A stretch of DNA of 64,000 bases from Acidobacteriota bacterium (GTDB lineage: Bacteria; Acidobacteriota; Terriglobia; Acidiferrales; UBA7541): the NCBI GenBank assembly GCA_003223245.1, contig QHYI01000104.1:88532-152531 (forward strand), read 5' to 3'. The stretch's first letter is position 1. Each line of letters opens with the position of its first letter. The position numbers were made by a program, and so were the translations under genes. This document shows positions 54,314 to 63,047 of this stretch, one piece after another. Under the pieces are notes generated by a model, which was not told where the DNA came from, made no database searches, and saw nothing but the letters and a program-made list of their open reading frames with translations.

Positions 54314-56272
54314 ATGCCTCGTGCTCCATTAAAAATCACCGTGCTGGGTTCCGGCACTTCCATGGGCGTGCCCACGCTCGGGTGCCCTTGCCGCGTCTGC
54401 AGCTCCACCGACCCGCGCGATAAGCGCTTGCGTCCCTCCATTCTAATTTCCCGCGACAGCCACAACGTGGTCATCGACACCACTCCCGACTTTCGCCAGC
54501 AGGCCATGCGCGCCGGGCTGCACCGCCTCGACGCCATTCTGCTCACCCACGGCCACGCCGACCACATTCTCGGGTTCGATGATATTAGGCCGTACAACAT
54601 TCACCAGCGCGCGGCCATTCCGGTTTACGGCAATGAGGACACCTTTCGAATCATCCGGCGCATCTTTGCCTATGTCTTCGACGACAAGCCCACGCTGAGC
54701 ACCGTGCCCAGCGTCATCCTGAATGTCGTCCGCGAGCGCCCCTTCGAATTGCTTGGCATCCCATTTGTTCCCATCCCCCTGCTGCACGGCGATGTCAAAG
54801 TGCTGGGTTTTCGCTTCGGACGCGCCGCCTATCTCACCGATTTCAGCACCCTTCCGGATTCTTCGATGGCGCTGCTCGAAGGGCTCGACGAACTCATCCT
54901 CGACGCGCTGCGCGACGTCCCTCATCCCATGCACCAGACGGTCGATCAAGCCCTCGCGCTCATCCAAAAGCTCAAGCCCCGCCGCGCCTGGTTCACGCAT
55001 ATTGCCCACGACCTCCCTCACGCCGAAACCAACGAACGGCTCGTGAAACTCGGCTTCCCTTACGTGCAACTGGCTTACGACGGCTTGCAGTTCGAAGTTC
55101 GTGCGGATGCAGCCGATGAGCCCTTCGATGAACGGGAAGAACCCACCGGACGGCGCGCAACCACTCTAGTGAGCGGAACGCCGCGGTTCTCCACGTTCAC
55201 TTCTTCGGAAGCCTGGGCTTCGCGATTTGGTAAGTCTGGTCACAGCAGCGTGCTGGCCATCGGCAGCTTCGATGGCATCCATCTTGGCCATCAGGCCATT
55301 TTGCGATCTGTCGCAGCTCGCGCCCGCGCGCTCAACGCGGTGCCGACCGCGCTGACCTTTGACCCTTCGCCGCGGAAAGTCCTTCGGCCGGAGGAGGCGT
55401 CTCCGCAACTCTCGACCATTGCTCAGCGCCTCGCCGGATTCCGCGCGCTCGGACTGGAAGCCGCCGTCGTGCTTCCTTTCACGCTGGAATTGTCGCGCCT
55501 CACACCCGAACAGTTCGTCGAACAAATCCTCCTGCGCGACTTGCGCATCAAAGCGCTGTTTGTCGGAGAGAACTTCCGCTTCGGCCACAAGCAAGCCGGC
55601 GATGTGAATTTGTTGAGAAACCTGGGCGTTCAACACCACTTCGAAGTCGTGGTGCTTCCGCCGGTGATTTGCCGTGGAGAAGTTGTCTCGAGCACGCTCA
55701 TTCGCAAGGAAATCGCAGAGGGCGACGTGGCCCGCGCCGCGCGGCTGCTGGGACGCCAGTTCGTCCTCACAGGCGAGGTGATTCCCGGCACAGGCACCGG
55801 CCGTCGCTTCACCTTTCCCACGTTGAATCTTTCCACCGAACAGGAATTGCTCCCCGGCCGCGGGGTTTACATTACCCGTACCAGCCTCGACGGCGAGCAG
55901 CGCAGCCGCCGTTCGGTCACGAACGTCGGCAGCCGCCCCACCTTCAACAGCTCGACCCTCAGCCTCGAAACGCACGTTCTGGACTGGTCCCAAGGTTTGA
56001 ATGTAGCGGCGGACTCGAGTCCCCCCTCCGGCGTGGCGCCCGCCGACGCGTCGGCCGCACCCCACTCCCGCGCCCCCAAACGCATCGAGGTCCGCTTCTG
56101 GGAACGCCTTCGCGACGAGAAGAAATTCAGTGGCCCCGAAGAACTGCGCGCGCAAATCGCACGCGACATCGCCGCCGCCAACAGGTTTTTTTTGCGTCTG
56201 CGGCGTCTCAGATCAATTCGTCAGCCCGTCCCCTCTCGCCGGTCCTCCAGCGAATGGTGGGTGGTGAGGTAA
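54314..56272 (+). CDS. ribF: Fusion of a PhnP-like metallo-beta-lactamase hydrolase and RibF
   Basis: A single 652-residue frame with two enzymes. Residues 1-255 are a metallo-beta-lactamase-fold hydrolase (GSGTSMGVPTLGCPCRVC, metal motif THGHADHILGF), similar to PhnP-type phosphodiesterases. A linker (about 256-305) leads to a bifunctional riboflavin kinase/FAD synthetase: VLAIGSFDGIHLGHQAIL (adenylyltransferase), ENFRFGHKQAGDVNLL, SSTLIRKEI, then the kinase part GTGRRFTFPTLNLS and NVGSRPTFN. The kinase domain carries an Ala/Pro/Ser-rich insert of about 28 residues before RIEVRFWERLRDEKKF. The two parts are usually separate genes; no stop or start signal is seen at the joint. Confidence 0.9.
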   Translation: MPRAPLKITVLGSGTSMGVPTLGCPCRVCSSTDPRDKRLRPSILISRDSHNVVIDTTPDFRQQAMRAGLHRLDAILLTHGHADHILGFDDIRPYNIHQRAAIPVYGNEDTFRIIRRIFAYVFDDKPTLSTVPSVILNVVRERPFELLGIPFVPIPLLHGDVKVLGFRFGRAAYLTDFSTLPDSSMALLEGLDELILDALRDVPHPMHQTVDQALALIQKLKPRRAWFTHIAHDLPHAETNERLVKLGFPYVQLAYDGLQFEVRADAADEPFDEREEPTGRRATTLVSGTPRFSTFTSSEAWASRFGKSGHSSVLAIGSFDGIHLGHQAILRSVAARARALNAVPTALTFDPSPRKVLRPEEASPQLSTIAQRLAGFRALGLEAAVVLPFTLELSRLTPEQFVEQILLRDLRIKALFVGENFRFGHKQAGDVNLLRNLGVQHHFEVVVLPPVICRGEVVSSTLIRKEIAEGDVARAARLLGRQFVLTGEVIPGTGTGRRFTFPTLNLSTEQELLPGRGVYITRTSLDGEQRSRRSVTNVGSRPTFNSSTLSLETHVLDWSQGLNVAADSSPPSGVAPADASAAPHSRAPKRIEVRFWERLRDEKKFSGPEELRAQIARDIAAANRFFLRLRRLRSIRQPVPSRRSSSEWWVVR

Positions 56273-56393
56273 CTCCCGGACCCGGTCGCGCGCCTTTGGC
56301 GCGAAATGGGGGTGAGGAACCTGCTTTTCGTTTTCCTGCCACTCGTTTACCCCGAGCCGCGAGGGGGGCTTCAAAGGGTCACTCGCCACTGCT

Positions 56394-56420
56394 CTTGGGT
56401 TAGACTTGGGTTAGACTTGG
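56394..56420. repeat. 11-base tandem repeat before the VOC gene
   Basis: CTTGGGTTAGA occurs twice in direct succession (56394-56404, 56405-56415) and a third copy starts (CTTGG). It ends three bases before the VOC start codon, where a ribosome-binding site would be expected, so copy number could affect translation. Confidence 0.55.
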
Positions 56421-56423
56421 CCT

Positions 56424-56792
56424 ATGCTCCGTCAGATTGTGCCGGTGTTCTTCACCAGGGACATTCCCGCAACGCTCGCCTATTACACAGGCAAGCTGGG
56501 CTTCCAATGTCTGGGGACGTGGCAGGATCCGCCGGTCTACGCCATCGTGGCGCGCGACCGGCAGGTGATTCATTTCCGCTGCGCCGCGCCGCCTACCGCC
56601 AATCCTGACAAGTACGCGGACGAATTGCTCGACGCGTACCTGTTCGTGGAAGATGCCGACGCACTTTATGGGGAGTACGCCGCCCAAGGCGTAGAGTTCG
56701 CTCGCGGACTTGGCAACATGCCCTGGCACTGCCGGGAGTTCGTGGTGAAGGATTGCGATGGCCGTCTGCTGGCTTTCGGCGCGAACCTATAG
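56424..56792 (+). CDS. VOC-family (glyoxalase/bleomycin-resistance fold) protein
   Basis: A 122-residue protein with two beta-alpha-beta-beta-beta units: VPVFFTRDIPATLAYYTGKL GFQ at the start and the second unit with LLDAYLFVEDADALYGEYAA, ending CREFVVKDCDGRLLAFGANL. The fold binds metals or small ligands; members are lyases, dioxygenases or drug-binding proteins, and the activity here is unknown. It is a single-gene unit downstream of the MBL-RibF fusion. No clear ribosome-binding site exists because a tandem repeat lies directly upstream. Confidence 0.82.
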   Translation: MLRQIVPVFFTRDIPATLAYYTGKLGFQCLGTWQDPPVYAIVARDRQVIHFRCAAPPTANPDKYADELLDAYLFVEDADALYGEYAAQGVEFARGLGNMPWHCREFVVKDCDGRLLAFGANL

Positions 56793-57166
56793 CCTTCTTC
56801 CAAGGGAAAATCAGAAAACGTCGCGTCTTTCCCGAGTTTCCTGGCGCGGATGATGTAAGCATTTCTGTACGGCCGTGTAACAGGCGCTTGCTGGTTGCTT
56901 CGGAGTGGTGCGGGAGTAACCGGCTCTAATCGCAAACACTCGAAGAGTCCTCCGTCGTAAGGCATCGGAAAGGTAGTGTCGTTGAAGGGCGTCCAAGGCC
57001 GGATACAACTGATGCCGCAGACCACTGCACATTTCGGTGCCTCAGTAGGCCTCAGACGGGCGACCGGGTCGGGGGCAATTTTGTTTCGTGTGCTGGAAGC
57101 GTATGCCGAGACACAAGGAAGAAGAAGGACGACGGCGGCGATGCCCAGCTTGTAGCAGAGTCTCAT
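56666..57166 (-). CDS. Possible exported protein, doubtful C-terminus
   Basis: From ATG at 57166 the first residues (MRLCYKLGIAAVVLLLPCVS, then AYA) form a good signal peptide, followed by a cysteine-containing stretch (KCAVVCGISCIRPWTPF) of secreted character. I do not recognise a family. The frame runs about 127 bases into the convergent VOC gene, which is clearly coding, so the last 42 residues are suspect and the real gene may end earlier or be broken. There is no strong ribosome-binding site. Confidence 0.35.
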   Translation of the reverse strand: MRLCYKLGIAAVVLLLPCVSAYASSTRNKIAPDPVARLRPTEAPKCAVVCGISCIRPWTPFNDTTFPMPYDGGLFECLRLEPVTPAPLRSNQQAPVTRPYRNAYIIRARKLGKDATFSDFPLEEGYRFAPKASRRPSQSFTTNSRQCQGMLPSPRANSTPWAAYSP

Positions 57167-57537
57167 AATGAGAGCCGACTGGCCTCTGCGGTGCAGCCTC
57201 GATTTTCTAGCTTCAACCGAGTCGCCCAAGTTGTCGTTGTCGAGCGACAAATAGGCTCTCACATCGGCGCTAGCCAGAGACCTATCTTTGCCGGCGGGCG
57301 GCGCAGCCTATTCCCTACTTCGCTGCCGCAGGCTCCAGGGCTGGCGGCTTTGCGCCTTTGATGCGGTAAGCTGCCGGCCGCGAGCTTCTTCTCTGTGCCC
57401 TCAGTGAACCCGCCTCTGTCAACTCTGTGTTAAGTTTTGTTCTTGGCTTTGACTGTCAGCTGTCGGGTGTTAACTTCTTCTCTCCCCGCTCGTTTACATT
57501 GCTTGCCTCGAGCTTCGAGGGGAGTGGAGTCGCAGGG
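57167..57537. other. Region between the exported ORF and fur without a gene
   Basis: 371 bases without a supported gene. Its right part (57488-57548) resembles a segment at 56342-56389, sharing CTCGTTTAC at one end and AGGGTCACTCGCCAC at the other. Confidence 0.45.
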
Positions 57538-58038
57538 TCACTCGCCACGATTCATTTTTTCCAGGCATTCAGCGCAGTAGCCGCCGACTTCGGTGCGGGA
57601 AACCGTGACTTTCATTTTGAAGTCGCGGGCAATTTGATTTTTCAGTTGTTCGTAAAGATTGCTCTCGAATTCGCGGACTTTGCCGCAGCGGAGGCAGGCC
57701 ACATGAATGTGGTCGCGGGGCCCGTGGGTTTCGTAATAGTGGCGGTCGCCGCGCAGATGCAGCAGGTCCAGTTCGTCGATCAGGCCTTCTTTTTTCAGTA
57801 GGTCAATCGTGCGGTAAACGGTGACGAGATGCACCCCGGGGTCAATCTTTTGCGCGCGCTCGAAAATTTGGTCGACGTCAAGATGCTGCTCCGCGTCGTC
57901 CATCACTTGCAAAATGACGCGGCGCTGGCGGGTCATGCGGATGCCGCGCGAGGCTGCGGCTTGCTGCAGTTTTCCAGTGGTTTCCGCGGTATTGAGACGC
58001 TCACCGGTGGAAACGCGGTGCGCAGGTGAAGCGGGCAT
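57538..58038 (-). CDS. Fur-family transcriptional regulator
   Basis: A 166-residue metal-dependent repressor. The winged-helix DNA-binding half contains GIRMTRQRRVILQVMDDAEQ, HLDVDQIFERAQ and VHLVTVYRTIDLLKKEGLI. The C-terminal half has the metal-binding DHIHVACLRCGKVREFES and a second zinc pair CAECLEK. The subtype (Fur, Zur, PerR) cannot be decided with confidence. The ATG at 58038 behind GGGGAAAAATC is better than a TTG at 58065. It follows rseP by 36 bases. Confidence 0.9.
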   Translation of the reverse strand: MPASPAHRVSTGERLNTAETTGKLQQAAASRGIRMTRQRRVILQVMDDAEQHLDVDQIFERAQKIDPGVHLVTVYRTIDLLKKEGLIDELDLLHLRGDRHYYETHGPRDHIHVACLRCGKVREFESNLYEQLKNQIARDFKMKVTVSRTEVGGYCAECLEKMNRGE

Positions 58039-58074
58039 GATTTTTCCCCGACGCGGAGGCTTCAAGCGCTCAGG

Positions 58075-59412
58075 CTAGGAGTGAATGGGAAGCAACCGCA
58101 TCACGTCATTGTACATAACGTACGCGAAGAGCACCAAGAGGAACACCAGGCCCACTTGAACGAAGCGTTCCTTGAAGCTCAAGCTGAAATCGCGGCGGCG
58201 GATGCCTTCCATGGCGAGAAGCAGGATGTTTCCGCCATCCAGGATGGGAATAGGCAGCAGATTGAGGACGCCAAGGTTCAAACTCAAAACCGCCATCAGC
58301 GTGATGACGGCAAAAGTTCCCTCTTGCACCGCCTGGCCCGCTTCGTTGGCTATGCCGATGACGCTCTGGAGTTGCTTGGCTGCCACTTTGCCGGTAATCA
58401 GCTTCCCGACGATGTCAATGACCTGCCAAGTCCCGCTCACGGTGAAATCGGTCGAAGTGGTCACCGCTTGCATCACGCCGACTCTGCGGAAAGAGTATTC
58501 CTGACCGGGCCGGATGCCGATAATCCACGTCGGCTCCCCTTTGTCATTCTTGTCGGAAACCGGGGTGATTGTGAAAGATAGCGTTTGATTCTTGCGCCGC
58601 ACCGTGGTGTGAATGGGTTTGCCGCGAGAGCTTTGGATCGCCGTCACCATTTCCTGCCAGTTGTGGATGGCCTGGCCATTGATGGACTGGATGACATCGT
58701 CGCGGCGAAGTCCGGCACGGTAAGCGGGCTTGTCTCTCTCCGCGCTGCCAACAATGGGCTTGTTCGGAGGATAGCCAAAAAGCAAGTCCGGCTCCTGCAT
58801 GCCCGAAGCCATTACTTCAGCGGAGTGAATTTCGCCTTGATGCTCGAAGCGGATTTGAAACCTCTTTCCGGCAATGCCCTTCCCGAACTCCACGTTGCGG
58901 ATGTTCCACCACGTTGGATTGGACAGGCCGTTCAGCGAAACGATGCGGTCGCCCGGCTCAACCCCTACTTTGTTCAACGGCGAATCCTTGGGCAGGCTCA
59001 GAATCACCAGCGGCTCGTCCATGTACTTCGGGTAGGGGTTGCCTTTCACGACGAAGTAGCCGGTGAGCAAGAACAGCGGAAAAATCAGATTGACCACCGG
59101 ACCTGCCAGAGAGATCAGAGCGCGCTGCCAGCGCTTCTTGCTCATGAGTTCGTCGGGAGCGCCCGTGGGCTTTTGCTCCCCGGCATCGATGTCGCTCAGG
59201 TCTTGCCCCGCCATGCGCACGTAACCGCCAAGGGGAACCGCGCTGACCCGATAATCCGTGGCGCCCCGCTTCCAACCAAAAAGCCGCGGGCCGAAGCCGA
59301 TGGAAAACACGTCCACGCGCACGCCGAAGAAGCGCGCCACGATGAAGTGTCCCCATTCGTGCACCAGAATCAGGATGCCGAGGACGAGGACGAAGCCAAT
59401 TGCGACATTCAT
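58075..59412 (-). CDS. rseP: RIP metalloprotease RseP
   Basis: A 445-residue site-2 protease in the inner membrane. The zinc motif HEWGHFIVARFFGV lies in the first helix, the second ligand region is near VNLIFPLFLLTGYFVV (from LAGPVVNLIF), and two PDZ-like domains lie in between (PDZ: GVEPGDRIVSLNGL and GLRRDDVIQSINGQ). The last helices contain LNLLPIPILDGGNILLL. RseP cuts anti-sigma factors and signal peptide remnants. The ATG at 59412 puts the HExxH at the normal position. Confidence 0.95.
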   Translation of the reverse strand: MNVAIGFVLVLGILILVHEWGHFIVARFFGVRVDVFSIGFGPRLFGWKRGATDYRVSAVPLGGYVRMAGQDLSDIDAGEQKPTGAPDELMSKKRWQRALISLAGPVVNLIFPLFLLTGYFVVKGNPYPKYMDEPLVILSLPKDSPLNKVGVEPGDRIVSLNGLSNPTWWNIRNVEFGKGIAGKRFQIRFEHQGEIHSAEVMASGMQEPDLLFGYPPNKPIVGSAERDKPAYRAGLRRDDVIQSINGQAIHNWQEMVTAIQSSRGKPIHTTVRRKNQTLSFTITPVSDKNDKGEPTWIIGIRPGQEYSFRRVGVMQAVTTSTDFTVSGTWQVIDIVGKLITGKVAAKQLQSVIGIANEAGQAVQEGTFAVITLMAVLSLNLGVLNLLPIPILDGGNILLLAMEGIRRRDFSLSFKERFVQVGLVFLLVLFAYVMYNDVMRLLPIHS

Positions 59413-59456
59413 GCTTTCGTACAAAGCCTCTTGTTTCACTTGCACGCGGAATTAGT

Positions 59457-60656
59457 TTACGCGCTGCGGACTTGCGCTGCCACTCCCCCCGCTGCCTTGG
59501 CTATCTCTTCCTGGGCCATGCGGCGGGCTTCGGCATCTGCCGTAAACACCTCTTCGATGCTCTCTATGCGGCGGCGCGGCGTGCGGGCAAGCACGCGCTC
59601 AATCACTTCCGGGATTCCCAAGAACGGCAGGCGCCGCTCCAGAAATGCCGAAACAGCAACTTCATCCGCGGCATTCAAGGCGCAGGGATACGGACCGCCT
59701 TTTCTCATGGCTTCCCGCGCTAGCCGCAGGCAAGGAAACCGCCTTGTGGAAGCTTTCTCGAAATCCAGCCGCTTCAGCTTGGTCCAATCCAGGGCTATTT
59801 GCTTTGATGCCACCCGCTCTGGATAGGTTAGCGCATATTGGAGAGGCAGGCGCATGTCGGTGGGTCCGAGCTGCGCCAAGACGGAACCATCCACAAATTC
59901 AACCATGGAGTGAATCGTGGATTGAGGATGGATCACCACCTCAATCTGGTCTGCGCTCAGGCCGAATAGCCAGTGCGCTTCGATCACCTCGAAGCCTTTG
60001 TTCATCATTGTTGCGGAATCAATGGTGATGCGGTTGCCCATCCGCCAGTTGGGATGCGCCAGAGCCTGTTCCGGGGTAACGTTTTCGAATTCCGCGAGGG
60101 GCGTTTTGCGAAACGGCCCACCGGATGCGGTTAACACAAGCCTTCGCACCTCTCCGTACGCGCCTCCGCGCAAGCATTGGTGCAGCGCATTGTGCTCGCT
60201 ATCCACGGGAAGAAGTTCGCGCCCGGCCTTGTTGGCCGCGGCCATCACCAACTCGCCCGCAGCCACGAGAACTTCTTTGTTCGAAAGCGCAACTGTCTTT
60301 CCAAGTTTTACTGCTTCATAGGTGGCTTCCAGCCCCACAACGCCCACCGCCGCCGATACTACAATCTCTGCTTTCGTGTGCGTGCCGACGGCCAGCATGC
60401 CCTCGCGCCCGTGATGAATATCCGGCTTTTGCTGAATGCCCTTTTCGCTGAGTAATTGAGAAAGTTCGTCAGCTCGTCGCCGGTCGGCCACAGAGACCAG
60501 TTCCGGCTGATGCCGTTCAATTTGCCCGACTAATTCTTCAAGGTTCGCTCCCGCGGCCAGCGCAATCACGCCGAACCTTCCGGGCAGGGACTCCACGACC
60601 GAGAGGCATTGCCGCCCAATCGAACCCGTTGAGCCGAGGATAGAAAGCTGCTTCAC
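59457..60656 (-). CDS. dxr: 1-deoxy-D-xylulose 5-phosphate reductoisomerase
   Basis: A 399-residue enzyme of the MEP isoprenoid pathway, converting DXP to MEP with NADPH. The nucleotide-binding start is KQLSILGSTGSIGRQCL; VALSNKEVLVAAGELV, PVDSEHNALHQCLRG and NWRMGNRITIDSATMMNKG are the substrate and metal-binding segments. The start is GTG at 60656, which gives the usual length. It lies 50 bases after cdsA and 44 before rseP, in the common uppS-cdsA-dxr-rseP order. Confidence 0.96.
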   Translation of the reverse strand: MKQLSILGSTGSIGRQCLSVVESLPGRFGVIALAAGANLEELVGQIERHQPELVSVADRRRADELSQLLSEKGIQQKPDIHHGREGMLAVGTHTKAEIVVSAAVGVVGLEATYEAVKLGKTVALSNKEVLVAAGELVMAAANKAGRELLPVDSEHNALHQCLRGGAYGEVRRLVLTASGGPFRKTPLAEFENVTPEQALAHPNWRMGNRITIDSATMMNKGFEVIEAHWLFGLSADQIEVVIHPQSTIHSMVEFVDGSVLAQLGPTDMRLPLQYALTYPERVASKQIALDWTKLKRLDFEKASTRRFPCLRLAREAMRKGGPYPCALNAADEVAVSAFLERRLPFLGIPEVIERVLARTPRRRIESIEEVFTADAEARRMAQEEIAKAAGGVAAQVRSA

Positions 60657-60706
60657 GAAGTTTCTGTTTCCCTTTGTGCGAATTGAGGAGCTTTGCCGCC
60701 CTCGGT

Positions 60707-61581
60707 TTAGGATTGCGGCCGGTAGATCATGATCCAATAATACCAAACAACGGGAATCGCCAGGATGAGCGCGTCAATCCGGTCGAGCACGCCGCCATGC
60801 CCGGGCAGCAGGGACCCCGAGTCCTTGATGCCCGCACTGCGCTTATAGCCGGACTCCAGTAAGTCCCCCATTTGCCCTGCGACGTTTCCCAAAGCAGCCA
60901 TACCCAACAAATGAACCAGTGGCACGTTCACCCAAGGCATAAATACCAATGCCGCGGCGAGCGAACCGACAAATCCTGCCACCGCGCCTTCCCAGGTCTT
61001 CTTAGGACTAAGCTGAGGTGCCATCGGATGCTTGCCAGCGGCTCTTCCCACGAAATACGCCGCCGTATCGCTTACCCAGATGATGACCATCGCGAATAAC
61101 AGCAACGCGGGCCCCTGCGCTCCTAAGCCGTGAAGACGAATGGCAAACGAAAGTGGAAACGCGACCAGCATGAACCCGCTGGAACTGATTCCCGCCGCAG
61201 GAAGGATGTCGACGAGCGGGCGCTTGGTTGTCAGAGTTAGGACAGCAACGCCAAGAACGAACAAGAAAAAGACCGCGTCCAGGGGCAGGGCTCCGGCTGC
61301 CAGGGATCGGCCTCGTTCGTGCGCTATCAATCCCGGGCCGAGGCTGAACGCCGGCTCGGATGCCGCTCGCCACTGCGCATAAATGAGTAGTAGCGCACAG
61401 ATCCCGTCCAGAAGCGGTACGCGCGGTGTCCAATCGCTTCGCCCAAGGCGAAATATTCAAAAAGCGCGAGCAGCGTGAACAGCGCGATGGCCATCGCGAC
61501 GACCGCCGTAGAACCCCACAGCACCAGGCTCACAACCAGCGGAACCAATACCGCCGCTGTCGCTACACGTTTCCAGGTCAT
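60707..61581 (-). CDS. cdsA: Phosphatidate cytidylyltransferase CdsA, interrupted by a frameshift
   Basis: The enzyme makes CDP-diacylglycerol from phosphatidate and CTP. The frame from ATG at 61581 gives the first helices (VATAAVLVPLVVSLVLWGST) up to FWTG, then leaves frame near 61403-61410. The other frame continues at once with GICALLLIYAQWRAASEPAF and leads into the downstream portion (LIAHERGRS to IYRPQS), which holds the catalytic signature LLPGHGGVLDRIDALI. One missing base restores a protein of about 291 residues. Because cdsA is normally essential and single-copy, an assembly error is more likely than a real loss. It lies between uppS and dxr. Confidence 0.9.
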
Positions 61582-61769
61582 GAAACAGGAATTCCCTTGA
61601 GAATTTGCAGCCCCATCTCACCATAAGGAGTGAAAAAAATCACGTCACGCAAGCGAGCGGGGAGCCGATCACGCAACCCGGGTCCAACCCACGGCGATCC
61701 CCTACCTTCCGATTTTGACCTTTTCTTCATCTCAGGAATCCTGTTTCTATGCCTTCCGCTTATACCAGC

Positions 61770-62030
61770 CTATTTCTCGGTCGCGAAATGTGGCTTCTTT
61801 TCCACATGGAGCTTTAAGGCCACGCCGCAGGCCTTAGCAAGGCACTCCAGCATTGTGAGCGAGTACTCCGGGTATCCCAAGCGCCGCCGAGTTGCCCACC
61901 AAGGATGGAAGCTAGATGCAGCGATGTCGATCCAGTTCCTTCCGCCGACGTTAATCTGACGTACCGCAGCGGGGTTAAGTATTTCGAGTCTTTTTCGAAT
62001 TACAAGGTTAAGGGGGGCGAGCGCGTCCAC
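61770..62030 (-). CDS. Possible small protein or XRE-like antitoxin remnant
   Basis: A GTG at 62030 with GGAAAG five bases upstream opens an 86-residue frame. The last third (LTMLECLAKACGVALKLHVE) resembles the end of small XRE-type antitoxins, where such a helix precedes a final strand; the first part has no recognisable HTH. It sits between uppS and cdsA, which are normally adjacent. It may be a real short gene or a decayed fragment. Confidence 0.35.
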   Translation of the reverse strand: MDALAPLNLVIRKRLEILNPAAVRQINVGGRNWIDIAASSFHPWWATRRRLGYPEYSLTMLECLAKACGVALKLHVEKKPHFATEK

Positions 62031-62072
62031 GTTTCTTTCCGCGCGGCCAATTCGAGGAGAACAGGGGCCAGG

Positions 62073-62915
62073 TTACTCGCCGGCGACGCGCGCGGGCTTC
62101 TCCGAGGCGGGCTCGCCTTCGTGGATGCCGCCGTAGCGCCGCTCGCGTTTTTGAAATTCCACCAGCGCTTCCAACAGCCGCGCGCGGTTGAAATCGGGCC
62201 AGAGCGTGTCGGTCACGAAAATCTCCGCGTAAGCAATTTGCCAGAGAAGGAAATTGCTCACACGCATCTCACCGCTCGTGCGAATCAGCAGATCGGGATC
62301 GGGCAAGCCTTCTGTGTACAAATGCCGCGCAAGCTGCTCTTCGGTAATGCGCGGCGGACGATTTCCGTTGCGTTCGCTGAGGATGGCGTTCATGGCGTCC
62401 ACAATTTCCGCACGCCCGCCGTAATTCAGCGCGACGCAAAGCACCATGCCCTTGTTCCCTGCCGTCTTCTCCATGGCTTCGTGCACATCTTTCTGCACCG
62501 CGGGGGACAGCTCATCGATGCGGCCGAGAAAGCGCATGCGAATTTCATTTTTCTGGAGCAGCGGCATCTCTTTCTTCAGATATTCGCGCAAGAGCTGCAT
62601 CAGGAAATCGATTTCGGTTTTTGGGCGCCGCCAGTTTTCCACGGAGAATGCATAAAGCGTGAGCGCTTCAATCTTCAATCGCGCGCAGGTTTCGATGGTC
62701 GTGCGCGCAGATTGCGTTCCCGTGCGGTGCCCGGCGATTCTCGGCAAATGGCGCTTCTGCGCCCAGCGGCCGTTGCCGTCCATAATGACGGCCACGTGCC
62801 GGGGCAAGCGCGTCAAATCCAGCTTCTCCAGAAGCCGGGCTTCCTCCGCGGTTACCGGACCCAGCGACTCGAGCGACGGACCATTCAGCGTTCTATGGAT
62901 TTTGGTCTGCGACAC
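62073..62915 (-). CDS. uppS: Isoprenyl transferase (undecaprenyl diphosphate synthase)
   Basis: A 280-residue cis-prenyltransferase producing the lipid carrier for peptidoglycan and O-antigen synthesis. HVAVIMDGNGRWAQKRHLPR has the catalytic Asp and diphosphate-binding loop; LTLYAFSVENWRRPKTEIDF and the C-terminal DLLIRTSGEMRVSNFLLWQI complete the family motifs. The N-terminus is about 35 residues longer than in E. coli and the C-terminus ends in a charged tail (EGEPASEKPARVAGE). It begins the uppS-cdsA-dxr-rseP-fur row. Confidence 0.95.
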   Translation of the reverse strand: MSQTKIHRTLNGPSLESLGPVTAEEARLLEKLDLTRLPRHVAVIMDGNGRWAQKRHLPRIAGHRTGTQSARTTIETCARLKIEALTLYAFSVENWRRPKTEIDFLMQLLREYLKKEMPLLQKNEIRMRFLGRIDELSPAVQKDVHEAMEKTAGNKGMVLCVALNYGGRAEIVDAMNAILSERNGNRPPRITEEQLARHLYTEGLPDPDLLIRTSGEMRVSNFLLWQIAYAEIFVTDTLWPDFNRARLLEALVEFQKRERRYGGIHEGEPASEKPARVAGE

Positions 62916-62992
62916 AAACTTGTCTGGAATAATTTTTTTCGAAAATCCCTTTACGCCGCAAAGTTAACACACCCTTCCTGGCGGCGCAATGC

Positions 62993-63031
62993 CAACTGTC
63001 CTGGCGTGTCAACTGTCCTGGCGTCCTGGCG
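62993..63031. repeat. 17-base-period tandem repeat
   Basis: CAACTGTCCTGGCGT occurs at 62993-63007 and 63010-63024, and part of it (CCTGGCG) again at 63025-63031. It lies between the stop of the Nramp gene and the uppS start and would be in the 5' region of uppS. Confidence 0.6.
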
Positions 63032-63047
63032 AGCACTTCGACGGGCA

